This document shows positions 25,786-34,549 of a DNA stretch of 64,000 bases, in pieces. Source of the stretch: Zobellia russellii (GTDB lineage Bacteria; Bacteroidota; Bacteroidia; Flavobacteriales; Flavobacteriaceae); the NCBI RefSeq assembly GCF_018728565.1, contig NZ_JACSOI010000001.1:62001-126000 (forward strand), read 5' to 3'. Both the position numbers and the translations under genes were made by a program. Under the pieces are notes generated by a model that was not told the origin of the DNA, searched no databases, and worked only from the letters and a program-made list of their open reading frames with translations. Numbering within the stretch: position 1 is the first letter of the stretch; the number at the start of each line of letters is the position of its first letter.

Positions 25786-26785
25786 CTTTCTCTATTTTCA
25801 GTTGATTGTAAATTTTTTGCATTTCAGGCGAAAGGCTTTTGTAAATAGCTTCCTCACATTTTTGTTGAAAAGCATCTTTATCCACCTCTATAAATTCCAT
25901 ACCCTTGGCCTTTAGTTCTTCCTGAACACTTTTTTCGTTCTCCAAAAAAAGATGGTGTTCATAGGCCTGCATATCTTTGGCGGCTTCCATAAAAATTTTC
26001 TTTAAGTCCGGAGGTAATCTTTGAAACTGCTTTTCACCCACTACGGGGTACACCCAACTTACAACATGGCTCGTTAAGTTCAGGTACTGCTGTACTTCGG
26101 AAAAGCCCGCATTGTTGATTAATGCAAACGGATTTTCCTGTGCTTCTATAGTACCTTGCTGTAAAGAGGTAAAAACTTCGGAAAAAGCCATGGGCGTGGG
26201 TTTTGCTCCAAGGGCTTTCCATAGCGTAACAAAAGAAGGAACATTGGGAATTCTTACGATGAGCCCGTTTAAATCATCCGGATGCCGGATAGGACGGTTT
26301 GACGTTAAATGCCTAGGGCCACGTTCAAAATGACCCAATGACCGTAGGCCGGCCTTGTTTATCATTTCTTCTTCCATCAACTTACCAATTGGTCCATTAA
26401 TATACCTATTCATATCCGTTGAATCCTGCATTAAAAAAGGAAGCTCACAGAAAGTGGCCACCTCAAACCAATTGGTTAAGATAGAACCCGTGGTAGTCAT
26501 ATCTATCACATCGGCCTGAATGAGCCTAATGGCCTCAACCTCCTTGGCCAACTGCTCGGAAGGGTATATCTCTACCTTTATTCGTCCTTCGGTTCGTTCT
26601 TCTAGAATCTGCCCAAAATATACAAAAGCCTTATACCAGGTATGTTCTTCGTTTACCAAAAGGGCCGTTCGCAACAAAAATTCCGGTTCAGGTTTATCCG
26701 GTTTACAGCTATTGAAACATAACAGGGCAAAAAGACATAGCACTGCCTTCTTTAAAATACAACTTAACACTCCTTGATTGCGCAT
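25775..26785 (-). CDS. dctP: TRAP transporter substrate-binding protein (DctP), lipoprotein
   Basis: The 336-residue DctP-family protein is unusual in being a lipoprotein (LLCFNSC, lipid Cys27) rather than freely periplasmic. Family segments are clear: IKVEIYPSEQL, GPRHLTSNRPIRHPDDLNGLIVRIPN (with the conserved Arg that binds substrate carboxylate), and FTSLQQGTIEAQENP. The substrate should therefore be a carboxylated compound. The gene lies 3 bp after the RidA gene. Confidence 0.93.
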   Translation of the reverse strand: MRNQGVLSCILKKAVLCLFALLCFNSCKPDKPEPEFLLRTALLVNEEHTWYKAFVYFGQILEERTEGRIKVEIYPSEQLAKEVEAIRLIQADVIDMTTTGSILTNWFEVATFCELPFLMQDSTDMNRYINGPIGKLMEEEMINKAGLRSLGHFERGPRHLTSNRPIRHPDDLNGLIVRIPNVPSFVTLWKALGAKPTPMAFSEVFTSLQQGTIEAQENPFALINNAGFSEVQQYLNLTSHVVSWVYPVVGEKQFQRLPPDLKKIFMEAAKDMQAYEHHLFLENEKSVQEELKAKGMEFIEVDKDAFQQKCEEAIYKSLSPEMQKIYNQLKIEKDAS

Positions 26786-26788
26786 AAT

Positions 26789-27325
26789 CTAATCTTCTAC
26801 CTCAACCACCATTTCTATTTCCACGGCAATATTGCCGGGTAACGAACCCATGCCAACTGCAGCACGTGCATGTTTGCCACGTTCGCCAAAAACTTGGACC
26901 ATTAGATCCGAATATCCATTAATAACTTTGGGTTGATCGGTAAAATCCGGAACGGCATTTACCATACCGCGTACTTTTACAATACGCTTTACCTTTTTAA
27001 GATCACCTAATTCCGATTTTAAGACCGAAATTTGATTGATGCCCGTTATCCTTGCAGCCTCATAACCCTCTTTAATAGTAAGGTCTTGCCCCAACTTACC
27101 TGTAATATTCTCACCATTTGCCTTTGTTGGTCCTTTACCGGCAAGAAAAATAAGATTGCCGGTACGTACCGCATTTACATAATTGGCCATTGGAGCGGAG
27201 GGCTCTACAAGTTCAATTCCAAGTTCTGCAAGTTTAGCTTCTGGATTATATTCGGCATCATTTTGAGCATTACCCATAAAAGGTATAATTAGGGCAATGG
27301 CTACAACTACAAAGAAGATTTTCAT
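26789..27325 (-). CDS. Exported RidA/YjgF family protein
   Basis: Residues ~50-178 form a RidA domain with the conserved Arg in KHARAAVGMGSLPGNIAVEIE, which in RidA binds the imine intermediate carboxylate. Unlike cytosolic RidA (about 130 residues), this protein has a signal peptide (residues 1-20, MGNAQ) and a ~25-residue N-terminal extension. It should act in the periplasm, as an imine/enamine deaminase or a binding protein. It is first in the co-translated block with the TRAP genes. Confidence 0.88.
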   Translation of the reverse strand: MKIFFVVVAIALIIPFMGNAQNDAEYNPEAKLAELGIELVEPSAPMANYVNAVRTGNLIFLAGKGPTKANGENITGKLGQDLTIKEGYEAARITGINQISVLKSELGDLKKVKRIVKVRGMVNAVPDFTDQPKVINGYSDLMVQVFGERGKHARAAVGMGSLPGNIAVEIEMVVEVED

Positions 27326-27422
27326 AAAGTTTCAATTCGCTGTTGAATGCCCAAGATACACATTTACAACTTTCATTAAAACCTTGAATAACAGAAAATA
27401 GCCAACAAACAAAAAATAATTT

Positions 27423-27449
27423 GTTTCAAATATGAAACTAGTTTCAAAC
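27423..27449. promoter_or_regulatory. GTTTCA half-site array (candidate operator)
   Basis: Three half-sites alternate: GTTTCA (27423-27428), TGAAAC (27433-27438) and GTTTCA (27441-27446). The last two make the perfect palindrome GAAACTAGTTTC. The array overlaps the stop of the propeller gene and lies ~100 bp before the RidA start, so it could control a second transcript covering ridA, TRAP and esterase. Confidence 0.45.
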
Positions 27450-28517
27450 TCTATGGAGCTTATATGGGTAGATTCCACCCGCATTCCATTGACATACGTA
27501 TAGGTTTTTATCGTTATCTACACATACATCATGACAGTGTTTGAAAATCGGTTTTTCTTGGAGCATTAATTTCAATTTCCCGTTTTCATATGTAGGTTCC
27601 GTGCCACCTGGGTTGGACACTACCTCATTATCCTTATCCAAAATGGTTACAAAACCCTTGTTGGCCTGCATATTATAATTGCCTTCTTCCATACCAAAAC
27701 AAACTCCCGAGTATACATTTTCACCATCTATGACAGGTCTACTCACAAACAAACCGGGCATGTAGTAATCTTCTATATACTCCCCTTCCAAGGAAAACCT
27801 CTTGAATGAATTTTTTATACGTGCGGTGCAAAGTAGCGTTGGGTTTGAAGGATCCCTATTATCAATAGCAACACCATGTGCCTGTTTAAATTTTTCGGGT
27901 GAAAGAAAACTGTCTCCCCCAAATTTTCTAATAAAATTACCCTTGGGGTCGTATTGCAGAATGAACTGTGACCCATATCCATCGGCAATATAAATATTAC
28001 CATTGGGCCCTATTGCGGTTTCTGTGGGTTTGAATGGTGCATTTTGTTCATATATACCCTTTGAAGCGGGTGATGCTATCTCTAGTATCACACCTCCATC
28101 TAGGTCGGTCTTTATTACCCTTCCCAAAGACGGATCGGTAATGTACAGAAACTCTGCGCCTCCTTCTTCATGAATTGTAAGGCCATGTGCCCCTGGCAAG
28201 TTTAATGTCCAGCTGTGTAGCAATACCCCAGATTTATCATATACCAACATATTGTTCTTGGCATGATCTGTAAGCATAAACAACCTACCCTTTTTATCCA
28301 TCACCATTTCATGGCAATTATTTACAGGGTGTTTCTTAGGGTCCAAATCTCCCCAACCCATTTCAACCCGGTATTTAAAATCACCATGACCAATTATCTC
28401 TTCGCTGAGGTTAACTTTTAAATTATTAATATAGAACGGCACAGTGGTCATGGCTAAAATACCTCCCGTACCCATGGTTGTTTTTTTCATGAATTCTCTT
28501 CTTGTTGGCATGCGCAT
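27444..28517 (-). CDS. Tat-exported six-bladed beta-propeller (NHL-type) protein
   Basis: This 357-residue protein starts with a twin-arginine signal (RREFMKKTTMGTGGILAMT). Propeller blades follow, with NHL-like repeats: GPNGNIYIADGYGSQFILQYDPKGNFIRKFG, LSPEKFKQAHGVAIDNRDPSNPTLLCTARI, and HCHDVCVDNDKNLYVCQWNAGGIYPYKLHRV. Family members include peptidylglycine lyase-like and lactonase-like proteins, but no catalytic set is identifiable. Its ATG overlaps the stop of the DUF1501 gene (TAATG), showing tight coupling. Confidence 0.87.
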   Translation of the reverse strand: MRMPTRREFMKKTTMGTGGILAMTTVPFYINNLKVNLSEEIIGHGDFKYRVEMGWGDLDPKKHPVNNCHEMVMDKKGRLFMLTDHAKNNMLVYDKSGVLLHSWTLNLPGAHGLTIHEEGGAEFLYITDPSLGRVIKTDLDGGVILEIASPASKGIYEQNAPFKPTETAIGPNGNIYIADGYGSQFILQYDPKGNFIRKFGGDSFLSPEKFKQAHGVAIDNRDPSNPTLLCTARIKNSFKRFSLEGEYIEDYYMPGLFVSRPVIDGENVYSGVCFGMEEGNYNMQANKGFVTILDKDNEVVSNPGGTEPTYENGKLKLMLQEKPIFKHCHDVCVDNDKNLYVCQWNAGGIYPYKLHRV

Positions 28518-29995
28518 TAAGCTAAAATATCTTTTACTACATGACCGTGAACATCGGTCAAACGGTATCTTCTACCTTGGTGTTTAAAGGTAAGCTTTTC
28601 ATGATCTATACCCAACAAATACATTATGGTGGCTTGGAAATCATGAACATGTACCCCGTTCCGGGCAACATTGTAGCTAAAATCATCAGTTTCACCATAG
28701 ACCATTCCCGCCTTGACGCCCGCACCTGCCATCCACATGGTAAAACAACCCGGGTGATGGTCTCTCCCATAACTTTCAGCAGTTAGTCTACCTTGCGAGA
28801 AACTGGTGCGCCCGAACTCTCCGCCCCAAACTACTAAAGTATCCTCTAAAAGTCCGCGTTGTTTTAAGTCCGTAATAAGCCCAGCAGTAGCTTGGTCTGT
28901 GCTCAATGCCTGTCTTTTAATTCCATTGGGGAGCCCACCATGTTGGTCCCACCCCATATGGTATAGCTGTATAAATTTTACATCTTTTTCCGCTAGGCGC
29001 CTTGCCTGTAAGCAATTGGCAGCATAGGTGCCCGGAATTTTGGCATCCTCACCATATAATTCATACACATGGTCCGGCTCATTGGAAGTATCTACCGCAT
29101 CCGGTACCGAATTCTGCATGCGATATGCCATTTCATATTGATTTATTTTAGATTGAATTTCCGGATCTTTCCAGATATCGTACTGCTGATTGTTCAAATC
29201 CGAAATATAGTCCAGCGCCCGCCTACGGTCGTGATCGTGTACCCCATGCGGATTATTCAAATACAACACCGGATCTTTGCCCGAGCGAAATTGAACTCCC
29301 TGATGGTGGGAAGGCAAAAACCCATTCCCCCAGGCCGCCGAACTCAAGGGTTGGGCACCTCCTCCTTTGGAAAGCATCACTACAAAATTGGGCAGATCCT
29401 TATTATCGCTCCCAAGGCCATAACTTAACCATGACCCAATTGAAGGCCTACCACTTAATTGAGAGCCCGTTTGCATAAACATAACCGCTGGTTCATGGTT
29501 AATAGCTTCGGTATACATTGACTTTATAATACAAAGGTCATCCACAACACCAGCGGTATGCGGAAAAAGCTCACTCACCCAAGCACCGGATTGACCGTGT
29601 TGTTTAAAATCGAAAATGGACTGTACTAAGGGAAAAGTGCTTTGTGAAGTCACCATTCCAGAATTACGCTGTGTTCCCCTAACCGAATCAGGTATTTCTT
29701 GACCATGCCATTTGGCCAAGGAAGGCTTATAATCGAACGTTTCTATTTGAGACGGACCACCACTCTGAAACAAATAAATAATCCGCTTGGCTTTGGCGGG
29801 AAAATGGGTTCCGCCCAATGCGCCTCCATGAGCGTTTACCAACGAAGGCCTTTTAGAAACCAGCAAATCATTGGCAAAAGATTCTGTTGGACCCAAAAGA
29901 CTGGACAGTGCAATGGACCCAAACCCCAAGGACGCTTTCTTTAAAAAGCCCCTACGGGTATCTTCAAACTTCTTTTGTTCATGAATATCTCTCAT
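28517..29995 (-). CDS. DUF1501 protein, Tat-exported
   Basis: This 492-residue protein has a Tat signal (TRRGFLKKASLGFG) and a DUF1501 domain, which has an alkaline-phosphatase/sulfatase-like fold. Typical segments are IYLFQSGGPSQIETFDYKP, QLYHMGWDQHGGL, VWGGEFGRTSF and RDHHPGCFTMWMAGAGVK. DUF1501 proteins are abundant in planctomycetes, always paired with DUF1553 proteins as here, and have no settled activity. The gene lies 10 bp after the DUF1553 gene. Confidence 0.92.
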   Translation of the reverse strand: MRDIHEQKKFEDTRRGFLKKASLGFGSIALSSLLGPTESFANDLLVSKRPSLVNAHGGALGGTHFPAKAKRIIYLFQSGGPSQIETFDYKPSLAKWHGQEIPDSVRGTQRNSGMVTSQSTFPLVQSIFDFKQHGQSGAWVSELFPHTAGVVDDLCIIKSMYTEAINHEPAVMFMQTGSQLSGRPSIGSWLSYGLGSDNKDLPNFVVMLSKGGGAQPLSSAAWGNGFLPSHHQGVQFRSGKDPVLYLNNPHGVHDHDRRRALDYISDLNNQQYDIWKDPEIQSKINQYEMAYRMQNSVPDAVDTSNEPDHVYELYGEDAKIPGTYAANCLQARRLAEKDVKFIQLYHMGWDQHGGLPNGIKRQALSTDQATAGLITDLKQRGLLEDTLVVWGGEFGRTSFSQGRLTAESYGRDHHPGCFTMWMAGAGVKAGMVYGETDDFSYNVARNGVHVHDFQATIMYLLGIDHEKLTFKHQGRRYRLTDVHGHVVKDILA

Positions 29996-30005
29996 AATCT
30001 TCTTC

Positions 30006-33000
30006 TTATCGTATGGTGAATCCTTCGGTAGTATTCATAATTCCGTTAATAACCGTTGCCAATGCCGCCACCTTCACTGGGTCCGAGGTGTTTTTTATTT
30101 TGGTTTCGCCCATATTCAAATAGGCAATGGCATCCTCTTCATGCTCCAAAAACCGGTGGAGTTCATCATCAAGAAACTTCTTCAAAACACCCATTTCCTC
30201 CTTTTTGGCTTTTCTACCCGTGCTTAGTTGAAACGCCTTTTGCAATAGTAGTTCCGGGTTATAGGCGGTTTCCTCAATCAAACTTTCGGCAAGGACGTAC
30301 GAAGCTTCTATATATTGAGGGTCGTTCAATAGCACCAAAGCCTGTAACGGGGTACTGGTCTCCCTTCTTTTAACGGTGCACACACTTCGATCTCCACCAT
30401 CAAAAATTTGCATAGACGGCGGTGCCGAGGTTCGTTTCCAAACGGTATAAAGACTTCTTCGGTACAAACCCTCCCCATGCTCCTGTTTGTATCTGTAGCG
30501 CCAGGGCTTGTTGCTGATTTCGTCCCACAAGCCTTCTGGTTGATAGGGATAAACACTTTCTCCACCAATTTTAGAAACCAAAAGCCCACTGATAGCCAAA
30601 GCATTGTCCCTTACCATTTCTGCGGTCATTCGCATACTAGGGCCTCGCGCCAATAAGATATTGTCTGTATCAATTTCCAATAATTCCGGGGTAAGTTCCG
30701 AGCTTTGTTGATAGGTGGCGGACATAACAATTAGCTTGTGTAATTTTTTGATATCCCAACCGGACTCCATAAACGCTACGGCCAGCCAATCCAATAATTC
30801 GGGATGGGACGGCAAGCTGCCTTGGTTTCCAAAATCATCCGAAGTGGACACTAAGCCTTGACCAAAGTGCATTTGCCATAAGCGGTTTACAAATACCCTT
30901 GCTGTTAACGGATTATTTTTATCGAACAGCCATTGTGAAAGTCCCAACCTGTTTTTGGGCAAATCATCGCCAAAGGGCATTACAACTTCCGGCACATTGG
31001 GCTGCACCTCTTCCGTAGGAGCATCGTACATTCCGCGATCAAGAATATAAGTAGGTCTGGGCTTTGGTAAATCTCCCAATACCATAATTTCTTTTATAGG
31101 CTCTAATTCATTAAGCTGTTTTTCTCGTTGTTCCTTCAACTTAATTCTTGTATTTTCCACCTCCTTGTCTATACTTAGGTAGTAGAAATCCGTCAATAAT
31201 TCCTTACCGTTACGCCCTGCTTCTTCTATTGCCGTTTTTGGAGCCATGCTGTAAAGCACTTCCAAAGGGGACAGCTGTCTGTTATAAATCTTGAGATTAT
31301 CCACCCCACCGTCCTTAAAGGATTTAAACTTGCCACTTACGCCAACAGTAAAACCGGTAAAGGCATAATTATGTGCATTTTTCTTGAATAAGATTGACTT
31401 ATAAAGGTTGTCTATTTCAATTTCTACCGGCACCTCTTTTCCATTCAAATACATATGAACTCCATCCGCTTTGCCCAACCCATTATAGGACACGGTTACG
31501 GAGCTCCACTCTTTCTCAGGAATAGATTCCTTTGTTTTTACCTGAATGGCATTGGATGGCCAGGAACGCGCAATTATAAACTTAAGCTTGTTATCCTCTA
31601 GGTGCATAGAATAGCCTTTTAATCCTTGCCTAACTTCTTCGGAATGCGTGAAAATTGCGGCCTCTTCATAGTTTCTATCCGGTTTTACGGCAATGGAAAT
31701 GGTAAATGGATCAGATTGATCAAACCACCCTACTTTTCCGGGCATTCTCATAGTGGTATAATCTCCAAAAAAAACTGCTTTTCCGTTTAGACCCTTGTCT
31801 ATAATTGGTTCCCTGACGGTTACCGACTGCCTGTCTCCCCCGTTGTTTTGAGTGCTGAACGATTTCTTATCCCGAGGTAAAAACGAATCAAAATTTAAAC
31901 TGGCCTGCAACCCCTTTTTTAAACTTTTCTGCAGCGAAGTCTCTAGAACCTTAGGATTTCTTGACCAATTGTGTAACTCATCCGGTGTTTCTTTTTCAAC
32001 CGAAATCAATTGTTTATGTGTTAAATCGATATTTCTATCCATGAACTCCAACACTTCTTTCTGCTCATCATTTGTCAGCAAAAGTGATGGTCCGGGCACT
32101 TGACCTGGTCCGTATACTGGCGTCCCAATTTCATTTGTACTATTGAAGAAGGCAAAAAGCTCATAATGGTCTTTTTGGCTGATAGGGTCATACTTATGGT
32201 CATGGCATCTGGCACATTCCACACTCAATCCTAAAAATGCTTTACCAACAGACAAGGTACGATCCGCCACATACTCCACCCGATATTCTTCAAAAACAAT
32301 TCCCGCCTCAGAGTTCTTTTTGTGCAAGCGATTAAAGGCGGTTGCCAAAATACTTTCTTGCGATGGGTTTTTAACAAGGTCTCCCGCCAACTGCCATGTT
32401 ACAAATTGCTCGTAGGACATGTTCTCGTTAAAGGCTTTTATCACCCAATCCCTATACGGACTAAAATCGCGATGTTTATCATCCAAATAGCCATCGCTAT
32501 CCGCATAACGGGCCACATCCATCCATTCGGCAGCCATACGCTCACCATATGCCGGAGAGGCTAAAAGGCGGTCCACTACTTTTTCATACGCATCCGGCGA
32601 TGTGTCGTTTACAAAATCCTCAATCTGTAACAAGGTTGGTGGTAATCCTACAATATCGAAACTTAGCCGGCGAATAAGATGCTCTTTTGTAGCCCTTTCA
32701 GAAGGGCTTAAACTTTTACGCTCCAACTTGGACAAAACAAATTGGTCAATAGTATTCTTAGGCCATTCAGCGAGGGTCACTTTTGGAGCTTCTTCTTTTT
32801 TGGGCTTTATAAACGACCAATGGGGTTTGTACTCGGCACCTTGCTCGATCCATTTGGTAATCGTTGCAATTTCACTTTTGCTCAAAGCCACATTAAACTC
32901 TACAGGTGGCATCTTCAGTTCTGGGTCATCGGATAAAATTCGAGTTACCACCTCGCTCTCTCCGGGTTTTTTGGGTACAATAGGATGCTTCCCTGAGCTT

Positions 33001-33260
33001 TCCAATGCTTCGTAAGCACTCTCGGCAATATCCAAACGAAGTCCAGCTTTTTGGTTGGCCATATCTGGACCGTGGCAAGCAAAACACTTATCCGATAATA
33101 TAGGTTTTACGTGATAATTGAAATCTACCCGTTCCGGTAGTTTGGCCATTGCTTCCTCAATTTCTTCGGGTGCGTTCCATCCGCAACTGCTCAAACACAG
33201 GCAACAGATAACTAAAAATAGTCTCGATAAAAATCGCATTGGTTTTGGAATTTTTATCAA
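30006..33260 (-). CDS. Planctomycete-type cytochrome/DUF1549/LamG/DUF1553 lipoprotein
   Basis: The 1084-residue protein has four parts. A lipobox (LSSCG, Cys26) is followed by a PSCyt1 domain with one c-type haem site CFACHG (C59-x2-C62-H63). A DUF1549 domain lies at about 160-370 and contains a second CxxCH (CARCHDH). A LamG-like sugar-binding domain lies at about 480-690, and DUF1553 at about 790-1060. Two haem sites and a lectin domain suggest an oxidoreductase acting on carbohydrate at the cell surface. It heads the cluster and is transcribed divergently from a membrane-bound regulator. Confidence 0.93.
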   Translation of the reverse strand: MIKIPKPMRFLSRLFLVICCLCLSSCGWNAPEEIEEAMAKLPERVDFNYHVKPILSDKCFACHGPDMANQKAGLRLDIAESAYEALESSGKHPIVPKKPGESEVVTRILSDDPELKMPPVEFNVALSKSEIATITKWIEQGAEYKPHWSFIKPKKEEAPKVTLAEWPKNTIDQFVLSKLERKSLSPSERATKEHLIRRLSFDIVGLPPTLLQIEDFVNDTSPDAYEKVVDRLLASPAYGERMAAEWMDVARYADSDGYLDDKHRDFSPYRDWVIKAFNENMSYEQFVTWQLAGDLVKNPSQESILATAFNRLHKKNSEAGIVFEEYRVEYVADRTLSVGKAFLGLSVECARCHDHKYDPISQKDHYELFAFFNSTNEIGTPVYGPGQVPGPSLLLTNDEQKEVLEFMDRNIDLTHKQLISVEKETPDELHNWSRNPKVLETSLQKSLKKGLQASLNFDSFLPRDKKSFSTQNNGGDRQSVTVREPIIDKGLNGKAVFFGDYTTMRMPGKVGWFDQSDPFTISIAVKPDRNYEEAAIFTHSEEVRQGLKGYSMHLEDNKLKFIIARSWPSNAIQVKTKESIPEKEWSSVTVSYNGLGKADGVHMYLNGKEVPVEIEIDNLYKSILFKKNAHNYAFTGFTVGVSGKFKSFKDGGVDNLKIYNRQLSPLEVLYSMAPKTAIEEAGRNGKELLTDFYYLSIDKEVENTRIKLKEQREKQLNELEPIKEIMVLGDLPKPRPTYILDRGMYDAPTEEVQPNVPEVVMPFGDDLPKNRLGLSQWLFDKNNPLTARVFVNRLWQMHFGQGLVSTSDDFGNQGSLPSHPELLDWLAVAFMESGWDIKKLHKLIVMSATYQQSSELTPELLEIDTDNILLARGPSMRMTAEMVRDNALAISGLLVSKIGGESVYPYQPEGLWDEISNKPWRYRYKQEHGEGLYRRSLYTVWKRTSAPPSMQIFDGGDRSVCTVKRRETSTPLQALVLLNDPQYIEASYVLAESLIEETAYNPELLLQKAFQLSTGRKAKKEEMGVLKKFLDDELHRFLEHEEDAIAYLNMGETKIKNTSDPVKVAALATVINGIMNTTEGFTIR

Positions 33261-33274
33261 TATACAACCGCATT

Positions 33275-33316
33275 TTAACTGTTAATGCGTTAAAAAACTG
33301 TTTCGTTAACTGTTAA
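33275..33316. promoter_or_regulatory. Paired palindromes between divergent genes (candidate operators)
   Basis: TTAACTGTTAA, a palindrome with one central base, occurs at 33275-33285 and again at 33306-33316. The copies are 31 bp apart (three helical turns), in the 95-bp gap between the DUF1553 gene and the winged-helix regulator. A -7-like box TATCTTTA (33327-33334) for the regulator lies just downstream. The layout suits binding by a dimer of the adjacent regulator. Confidence 0.6.
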
Positions 33317-33355
33317 TAATTTTAATTATCTTTAAAAAATTCCTTCTTTGAAGCA

Positions 33356-34543
33356 ATGAATTCCAAGGATTACACTTTTTATGTCAACAAGATAATTTCA
33401 AGCAAGTCTTTTGGCAATTCCACTACCTACGCCAACCTGTTGCGATACCTTGTACAGTGTACTTTGGAAGATGATGTACCCAAGGAAACTACCATTGCCA
33501 CAGAAATATTTGCTAAGAAAGAATTTGACCCCTCACAAAGTACACTTATTCGAGTCTATGTCTATAACCTAAGGAAAAAACTCAAGGCCTATTATCAAAA
33601 TGAAGGGTTAAACGACCCCATCTTGTTGCGTGTACCAAAAGGGAGCTACAAAGTAGAATTTGAAACTAAAAAAAAGACACCGAAAGAATCCAACGGACTT
33701 CTATCTAGAAAACAGATACTACTTCTACTTGGCTTTCTCTTATTGACCTCCGTTATTGGAAATTGGATACTATATAGAAACAATAAAACTGTGGACCAAT
33801 TTTCCGATTCTGTAATTTGGAACGGTATTTTCAATTCAAAAAAGCCGATGATCCTGGTCTTAGGAGACCTTTTTATTTACAGAGAAATAGATACTTCTTC
33901 CCATCGCGAGAAAGTGATTAGGAATTCGCTCATAAACTCAGAGAACCAACTTTACGATTCACTTCCTAAAATTGGTAGTGAAGGTTATATATACGAGCCT
34001 ATGGAATACAGTTTTCTAATTAGAAATAGTACGGAATGGGTAAAGGATATTAGCAAAGTTCTTACTTCTAAGAACAAAGATTTTAACGTACGTACGGTTT
34101 TACGTTTTGGTCCAAAAGAGCTTCCGGAAAACGATTTTATGGTTGTAGGAATGGCGAAGACCCTTGGAATATTTAAAGACTATATTGAGAAGAGTAGTGT
34201 GAAATACAATCCTCTTGGCGATACTTTTTCACCCAAAGGGGACACTATTTACCGCCCCAGTGGAGATGCAGAAGCGTACCATAAAGATTACGCCATAATT
34301 ATTAAAGCGCCAGGCCCTAACAACAATGCCATCTATGTTTTTGCCGGATTATGGGATACGGGAGCATCACAAAGTCTAAAAAACTTCACCAACCCTGTTT
34401 TAGTAAAGCAATTGGAATCCCGCATGAAAACCGACTTAGGGAAAATACCCCAGTTCTTTGAGGTCTTCATGGAAGTAAACGGCATTGACCGAATGGAGCT
34501 TAGCTCTAAAATAATTCACGTAAAGGAACTGGAACTGGATTAG
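33356..34543 (+). CDS. Membrane-spanning winged-helix transcriptional regulator
   Basis: Residues ~5-105 form a winged-helix DNA-binding domain of the type seen in planctomycete regulators (ANLLRYLVQCTLEDDVPKETTIATEIFAKKEFDPSQSTLIRVYVYNLRKKLKAYYQNEG ... VPKGSYKVEF). A single transmembrane helix follows at about 118-140 (ILLLLGFLLLTSVIGNWILY). Residues 145-395 are a periplasmic domain without a recognised fold. The layout is CadC/ToxR-like: a periplasmic signal would act directly on promoter DNA. Its divergent position makes it the likely regulator of the DUF1553-DUF1501-TRAP cluster. Confidence 0.85.
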   Translation: MNSKDYTFYVNKIISSKSFGNSTTYANLLRYLVQCTLEDDVPKETTIATEIFAKKEFDPSQSTLIRVYVYNLRKKLKAYYQNEGLNDPILLRVPKGSYKVEFETKKKTPKESNGLLSRKQILLLLGFLLLTSVIGNWILYRNNKTVDQFSDSVIWNGIFNSKKPMILVLGDLFIYREIDTSSHREKVIRNSLINSENQLYDSLPKIGSEGYIYEPMEYSFLIRNSTEWVKDISKVLTSKNKDFNVRTVLRFGPKELPENDFMVVGMAKTLGIFKDYIEKSSVKYNPLGDTFSPKGDTIYRPSGDAEAYHKDYAIIIKAPGPNNNAIYVFAGLWDTGASQSLKNFTNPVLVKQLESRMKTDLGKIPQFFEVFMEVNGIDRMELSSKIIHVKELELD

Positions 34544-34549
34544 GAGTTT

